Shown here: one piece after another, positions 14,058 through 17,979 of the stretch
Layout: each line of letters begins with the position of its first letter
How positions within the stretch are numbered: the stretch's first letter is position 1
Assembly (NCBI GenBank): GCA_036005845.1
Contig: DASYQD010000172.1
Location: 1 to 17,979, forward strand
Direction: 5' to 3'
Length of the DNA stretch: 17,979 nucleotides
DNA from: DASYQD01 sp036005845
GTDB taxonomy: Bacteria > Acidobacteriota > Thermoanaerobaculia > Multivoradales > JAIOJS01
The notes under the pieces: generated by a model
Databases searched by the model: none
The model's input: the letters and a program-made list of their open reading frames with translations, nothing else
Told to the model about the DNA's origin: nothing
Program-made: the position numbers and the translations under genes

Positions 14058-15065
14058 ATGGCCTCGCCCGCCTCCCCTCTTCCGCCCCGAGAAAAGCTGC
14101 TCTGGATGTACGAGCGGATGGGGCTCGTGCGCGAGTTGGAGGACCGCCTCAAGACGCTGGTCGAGCGCGGCGTGCCGATGGGGCCGGTGCACTTCTACAC
14201 CGGCCAGGAGGCGGTGGCGGTGGGCGTCTGCGCGGCGCTGCGCCAGGACGACTGGATCGCTTCGACGCACCGCGGCCACGGCCATTGCGTGGCCAAGGGC
14301 GTGGACGTGCGCCGCATGCTCGCCGAGCTCTACGGCAAGTCGACCGGCACCAACCGCGGCAAGGGCGGATCGATGCACATCACCGACGTGTCGGTGGGGA
14401 TGCTCGGCGTCAACCCGATCGTCGGCATGGGCACGCCGCACGCGGTGGGCGCGGCGCTCTCGGCGCGCGTGCGCGGCACCGATCAGGTCGCGGTGGCGTT
14501 CTTCGGCGAGGGCGCGGCGAGCATGGGCGTCGTCCACGAGGCGATGAACCTGGCGTCGATCTGGAAGCTGCCGGTGGTATTCGTCTGCGAGAACAACGGG
14601 TACGCGCAGGCGACTCCCGCCGAGTACGCGCTCGCCTGCGACCGCGTCGCCGACCGCGCCGGCGCCTATCGCATGCCGGGAGTCACCGTCGACGGCCAGG
14701 ACGTGCTGGCGGTCTTCGCCGCCGCCGGCGAGGCGGTTCGCCGCGGCCGCGCCGGCGGCGGGCCGAGCCTCGTCGAGTGCATGACCTACCGCTTCCACGG
14801 CCACCACCAGGGCGACGACACGCTGCGCTATCGGTTGGCCGACGAGGAGCGGGCGGCGCGCGAGCGCGACCCACTGCCGCTCTTCCGTGCGCGTCTGCTG
14901 GCAGAAGGGTTCGACGAGGGCGAGCTCGACGCGCTCGATGCCGCCAATCGCACCCGGCTCGACGAGGCGGTGGCGTTCGCCGAGGCGAGCCCGCTCCCGG
15001 GTCCGGAGGAGTTGCTCGCCGGCGTCTACGTCGACTCGCCGCGCGCCGCGGGAGCGTCCGCGTGA
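14058..15065 (+). CDS. 2-oxoacid (acetoin/pyruvate-type) dehydrogenase E1 alpha subunit
   Basis: TPP-dependent subunit that decarboxylates the 2-oxoacid (or cleaves acetoin) together with the adjacent E1beta. Length is 335 aa, normal. The TPP/Mg motif runs from FFGEGAASMG (148-157) to ENNGYA (178-183). It has the correct 26-residue spacing but Glu151 in place of the usual Asp of GDG. STHRGHGHCVAKG (69-81) and GKGGSMHI (101-108) are standard E1alpha landmarks. YRFHGHHQGDD (244-254) is the regulatory-loop region. The set of features fits the pyruvate/acetoin group; substrate is not decidable by eye. The next gene begins 26 bases after the stop. Confidence 0.92.
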   Translation: MASPASPLPPREKLLWMYERMGLVRELEDRLKTLVERGVPMGPVHFYTGQEAVAVGVCAALRQDDWIASTHRGHGHCVAKGVDVRRMLAELYGKSTGTNRGKGGSMHITDVSVGMLGVNPIVGMGTPHAVGAALSARVRGTDQVAVAFFGEGAASMGVVHEAMNLASIWKLPVVFVCENNGYAQATPAEYALACDRVADRAGAYRMPGVTVDGQDVLAVFAAAGEAVRRGRAGGGPSLVECMTYRFHGHHQGDDTLRYRLADEERAARERDPLPLFRARLLAEGFDEGELDALDAANRTRLDEAVAFAEASPLPGPEELLAGVYVDSPRAAGASA

Positions 15066-15090
15066 GCCGCGCGCATCCCGAGGGCCGGGA

Positions 15091-16170
15091 GTGAGCGGCG
15101 TGGCCGATCTCCAGGTTCCCGCCGCCGCTGCCGTTGCCGCGCGCGAGCTGACTTTCAGCCAGGCGATCAACGACGCGCTGCGTCTGGCGATGCGGCGCGA
15201 CCCGACGGTGATCGTCATGGGCGAGGACGTCGCCGGCGCCGCCGGCCGCGCGCACCTCGGCCTCGCCGACGCCTGGGGCGGCCCGCTGCGCGCGACTCGC
15301 GGCCTCATCGGCGAGTTCGGCCCCGGCCGCGTGCTCGACACGCCGATCTCGGAGATGGGCTTCGTCGGCGCCGCGGTGGGCGCGGCGATGACCGGCCTTC
15401 GCCCGGTCGTCGAGATCATGTTCGTCGACCTCATCGGCTGCTGTTACGACCAGGTGGTCAACCAGGCGGCGAAGATGAGCTACATGATGGGCGGCCAGCT
15501 CACGCTGCCGCTGGTGATTCGCACCGCCTACGGCACGCACGGCTTCAAGCGCAGCTACGGCGGCGGCGCGGCGGCGCAGCACTCGCAGACGCTCTACGCA
15601 GTGCTGGCGCACGTGCCGGGGCTCAAGGTGGTGGTGCCGTCGACGGCGTACAACGCCAAAGGGTTGATGCTCGCCGCCATCGCCGACGACGGCCCGGTGG
15701 TGGTGATGGAGCACAAGTTCCTCGGCACCGCCGCCAAGGGCAACGTGCCGGAGGGCGAATACACGGTGCCGATCGGCCGCGCCGAAGTCGTGCGCCGCGG
15801 CAGCGACGTGACGCTCGCCGCGATCGGCCGCATGACGCACGTCTGTCTCGAAGCGGCCGAGCGGCTCGCCGCCGAGGGCACCAGCGCCGAGGTGGTCGAC
15901 CTGCTGACGCTGGCGCCGCTCGACGAGGCGACGGTGCTCGAGTCGGTGGCGCGCACGCACCGCCTCGTCGTCGTCGACGAGGACACGCCGACGGCGTCGA
16001 TGGCGCGCGACGTGGCGGCGCGGGTCGCCGACAAGGGCTTCGATTCGCTCGACGCGCCGATCAAGACGGTGACCGCCGCCGAGTGCCCGGTGCCGTTCGC
16101 CGCCGTGCTCGAGAACCTCTACGCGCCCGACGCGGACAGGGTGATCGCCGCCGTCGACGAGCTCTTCTGA
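15091..16170 (+). CDS. 2-oxoacid (acetoin/pyruvate-type) dehydrogenase E1 beta subunit
   Basis: Partner of the E1alpha subunit, forming an alpha2beta2 heterotetramer. The GTG start at 15091 has GAGGG at 15080-15084 six bases upstream. An in-frame GTG at 15100 is a possible alternative. From 15091 the protein is 359 aa, against about 325 usual, because of an Ala-rich lead of about 18 residues before ELTFSQAINDAL. Conserved blocks are MGEDV (43-47), TPISEMGFVG with the TPP-contacting Glu88 (84-93), NQAAKMSYMMGGQ (124-136) and QHSQTLYAVLAHVPGLKVV (163-181). The NQ-K-YM-GGQ wording resembles acetoin/pyruvate E1beta. The stop overlaps the E2 ATG (TGATG). Confidence 0.93.
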   Translation: MSGVADLQVPAAAAVAARELTFSQAINDALRLAMRRDPTVIVMGEDVAGAAGRAHLGLADAWGGPLRATRGLIGEFGPGRVLDTPISEMGFVGAAVGAAMTGLRPVVEIMFVDLIGCCYDQVVNQAAKMSYMMGGQLTLPLVIRTAYGTHGFKRSYGGGAAAQHSQTLYAVLAHVPGLKVVVPSTAYNAKGLMLAAIADDGPVVVMEHKFLGTAAKGNVPEGEYTVPIGRAEVVRRGSDVTLAAIGRMTHVCLEAAERLAAEGTSAEVVDLLTLAPLDEATVLESVARTHRLVVVDEDTPTASMARDVAARVADKGFDSLDAPIKTVTAAECPVPFAAVLENLYAPDADRVIAAVDELF

Positions 16171-17486
16171 TGGCGGTGCGCATCGTCATGCCCACCTTCG
16201 GCATGTACACCGCCGAGGGCGTGCTCGCGCGCTGGCTGGTGGAGCCCGGCGCGCGCGTCGAGGCCGGCGAGCTCGTCGCGGAGATCACCACCGAGAAGGC
16301 GAGCTACGACCTCGAGTCGCCGGCGAGCGGCCTGCTGCACCACGTTGCCAAGGTGGGCGATCCGCTGGCGATCGAGGGGCTGATCGGCTTCGTGCTCGAC
16401 GAGGGCGAGGCGCCGCCGGTGAACGAGCCCGGCGGCGTCAGCGTGGAAGCCACCTGGCGCGTGCCGGCCCAAGCCGAGAACGAGCCGGTGCCGGTGCGCG
16501 GGCTGCCGGCGCCGGCGGCAACGCCGACCGAAAGCTACGCGCGCGCCAGGGCGAGCCCGGCGGCGCGGCGGCTGGCGGCGCAGCGCGGTGTCGATCTCGC
16601 CAACGTCGTCGGCAGCGGCCCCGGCGGCCGCATCGTCGAGGCCGACGTGCTGGCCGCCGCGGAGCGCATGCAGACCTTCGGCGCCGACACGCGAGCGAGC
16701 GGCGAGAGCGACCGCGCGCTCGGCGCCATCGTCGCCGCGGGTGGGGGCGCCGCCGCCGCGGGTGCCGGCGCTGCAGCCGCAACCGGGCCGGCGACCATTC
16801 CGTGGCGCATCCAACGGCGTATCGCGCTCACCGGCATCCGCGGCGCCGTGGCGCGGCGGCTGCGCGAGTGCCTGGCGACCACGGTGCCGCTCACGCTGAC
16901 CCGCGAGGTGCGCGCCGATGCGCTGGCGGCCACGCGCGCGCGGCTGCGCGAAAGCCTCGGCGCCTCGCCGTGGGACGCGCTGTTCGTCAAGCTGTTCGCC
17001 GACGCGCTGCGCGAGCAGCCGGCGCTGAACGCCGTCGTCGCCGGCGGCGAGGTCCTCGTGCTCGACGACGTGCACGTCGGCTTCGCGGTGCCGATGAGCG
17101 AAGGCCTCATCGTGCCGGTGGTGCACGACGCGGATCGCCGCCCGCTCGCCGAGGTCGTCGCCGCCGTGCGCGACCTCGGCGAGCGCGCCCGCGCCGGCAA
17201 CGCGGCGCCCGCGGACGTGCTCGGCGGCACGGCGACGATCTCCAATCTCGGCGCCCACGGCGTCGACGCCTTCACGCCGGTGCTCAACCCGCCGCAGTCG
17301 GCGATCCTCGGCGTCGGGCGCATCGCGGACCGCGCGGTGGTGGAGGAGGGGCGCCTCGTCGTCGCTCCGACCTGCGTGCTGTCGCTCACCTTCGACCACC
17401 GCGTCGCCGACGGCGTGCCGGCCGCGCAGCTCCTCGCCGCGGTGGCGGCGCGCCTGAACGACGCGGGCTACCTCGACGCGCTATGA
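16170..17486 (+). CDS. 2-oxoacid dehydrogenase E2, dihydrolipoamide acyltransferase
   Basis: Core of the complex: carries the lipoyl arm and transfers the acyl group to CoA. Domain order is one lipoyl domain (1-80, lipoyl-lysine Lys43 in TTEKAS), a Pro/Ala linker, a peripheral-subunit-binding domain (128-163, ASPAARRLAAQRG to GGRIVEADVLA), a Gly/Ala-rich flexible linker (185-207), and the catalytic acyltransferase domain (215-438). The catalytic His410 and Asp414 lie in DHRVADG. At 438 aa with a single lipoyl domain, it matches Gram-positive or acetoin-type E2 rather than the multi-lipoyl E. coli type. An E3 partner must be encoded elsewhere. The stop overlaps the transketolase start (ATGA). 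Confidence 0.94.
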   Translation: MAVRIVMPTFGMYTAEGVLARWLVEPGARVEAGELVAEITTEKASYDLESPASGLLHHVAKVGDPLAIEGLIGFVLDEGEAPPVNEPGGVSVEATWRVPAQAENEPVPVRGLPAPAATPTESYARARASPAARRLAAQRGVDLANVVGSGPGGRIVEADVLAAAERMQTFGADTRASGESDRALGAIVAAGGGAAAAGAGAAAATGPATIPWRIQRRIALTGIRGAVARRLRECLATTVPLTLTREVRADALAATRARLRESLGASPWDALFVKLFADALREQPALNAVVAGGEVLVLDDVHVGFAVPMSEGLIVPVVHDADRRPLAEVVAAVRDLGERARAGNAAPADVLGGTATISNLGAHGVDAFTPVLNPPQSAILGVGRIADRAVVEEGRLVVAPTCVLSLTFDHRVADGVPAAQLLAAVAARLNDAGYLDAL

Positions 17487-17979
17487 CGGCCGCGCTCGAC
17501 CCGCGCGAGCTCGCCTACCGCATCCGCCGCCACTGCGTGGTGATGACGGGCAAGGCCAACGCCTCGCACATCGGCTCGTCGCTGTCGATGGCCGATCTCC
17601 TCGCCGCGCTCTACGCGCGTCACCTGCGCTTCGACCCGGCGCGGCCCGACTGGCCCGAGCGCGACCGCTTCATCCTCTCCAAGGGGCACGGCTGCGCGGC
17701 GCTCTACGCCGTGCTCGCCGAGTGCGGCTACTTCCCCGTCGAGCGCCTCGACACCTTTTACGAAGACGGCTCGCCGCTCGCCGGCCACGCGACGCACAAG
17801 GACGTGCCGGGCGTCGAGGTGTCTACTGGCTCGCTCGGCCACGGCCTCGCGCTCGCCACCGGCATGGCCCTGGCGAGCAAGCGCGACGGCGGCGCGCACC
17901 GCTTCTGGGCGATGGTCTCCGACGGCGAGTGCGACGAGGGCTCGACGTGGGAAGCGGCCCTCTTCGCGCCGCAGCACCG
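17483..17979 (+). CDS. transketolase N-terminal subunit (split type), 3' end outside window
   Basis: Starts at the ATG at 17483 inside the E2 stop; 165 codons are present and the frame is open at the window edge. The sequence reads as the TPP-binding half of transketolase: MTGKANASHIGSSLSMADLL (21-40), LSKGHGCAALYAVLAE (65-80), STGSLGHGLALATGMAL (114-130) and the TPP/metal site SDGECDEGSTWEAA (146-159). Length and start are typical of the separate N-terminal subunit found with a partner C-terminal gene, which would be expected just downstream. Whether it is split or full-length cannot be seen here. Its coupling to an E1-E2 operon implies a shared, TPP-dependent carbon route. Confidence 0.88.
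   Translation, partial: MTAALDPRELAYRIRRHCVVMTGKANASHIGSSLSMADLLAALYARHLRFDPARPDWPERDRFILSKGHGCAALYAVLAECGYFPVERLDTFYEDGSPLAGHATHKDVPGVEVSTGSLGHGLALATGMALASKRDGGAHRFWAMVSDGECDEGSTWEAALFAPQH

Noticed and set aside
13818..15434. Minus-strand open frame of 538 codons opposite E1alpha/E1beta
   Set aside because: Low-complexity Arg/Ala/His composition, no conserved motif, and it covers clear dehydrogenase genes; a shadow frame.
1..17979. CRISPR array, tRNA, rRNA or transposase
   Set aside because: No regularly spaced repeats, cloverleaf, rRNA motif or DDE/integrase protein was recognised on either strand.

Overview
The window is very GC-rich and tightly packed. It comes from a bacterium with GTG/TTG starts, 4-bp start-stop overlaps (ATGA, GTGA) and long antisense shadow frames typical of about 70% GC DNA. 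The sequence does not fix the phylum. The arginine enzymes look like those of Bacteroidetes, but the base composition and the other genes suggest a high-GC lineage such as Acidobacteriota, Myxococcota or Binatota (inference, low confidence).

Region 1 (1-9392) is one long plus-strand arginine operon. The order is [end of an upstream gene]-argG-(uncharacterised P-loop NTPase)-argC-argD-argF'-argB-argE/dapE-like-argH. Almost every junction is a 4-bp overlap. The transcarbamylase is not a classical ornithine carbamoyltransferase. It belongs to the N-acylornithine carbamoyltransferase group and carries Ala90 where I recall Glu in the acetyl-specific enzyme and Pro in the succinyl-specific enzyme, so the pathway may run on N-succinyl intermediates. 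ArgC, ArgB and ArgD would make N-acylornithine, the transcarbamylase N-acylcitrulline, the M20 hydrolase citrulline, and ArgG plus ArgH arginine. The P-loop protein between argG and argC has no standard place in this route. The only loose junction, argB-argE, holds a perfect 20-bp inverted repeat with an 89-nt loop.

Region 2 (about 9393-12028) is an accessory island that starts directly at the shortened 3' end of argH. It holds a lower-GC gene for a nucleoside-deoxyribosyltransferase/TIR-like protein with a coiled-coil tail (possible immunity effector), a hicB-hicA toxin-antitoxin pair, a frameshifted DUF3859-type lipoprotein gene on the minus strand and a Uma2-family nuclease gene.

Region 3 (12031-13950, minus strand) has two conserved hypothetical genes, one exported. 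They lie in the same frame and are separated by one TAG codon plus four codons.

Region 4 (14058-end, plus strand) is a 2-oxoacid (acetoin/pyruvate-type) dehydrogenase operon, E1alpha-E1beta-E2, running by overlap into the N-terminal half of a split transketolase that leaves the window. No E3 (lipoamide dehydrogenase) is visible. No tRNA, rRNA, CRISPR array or intact transposase was seen.
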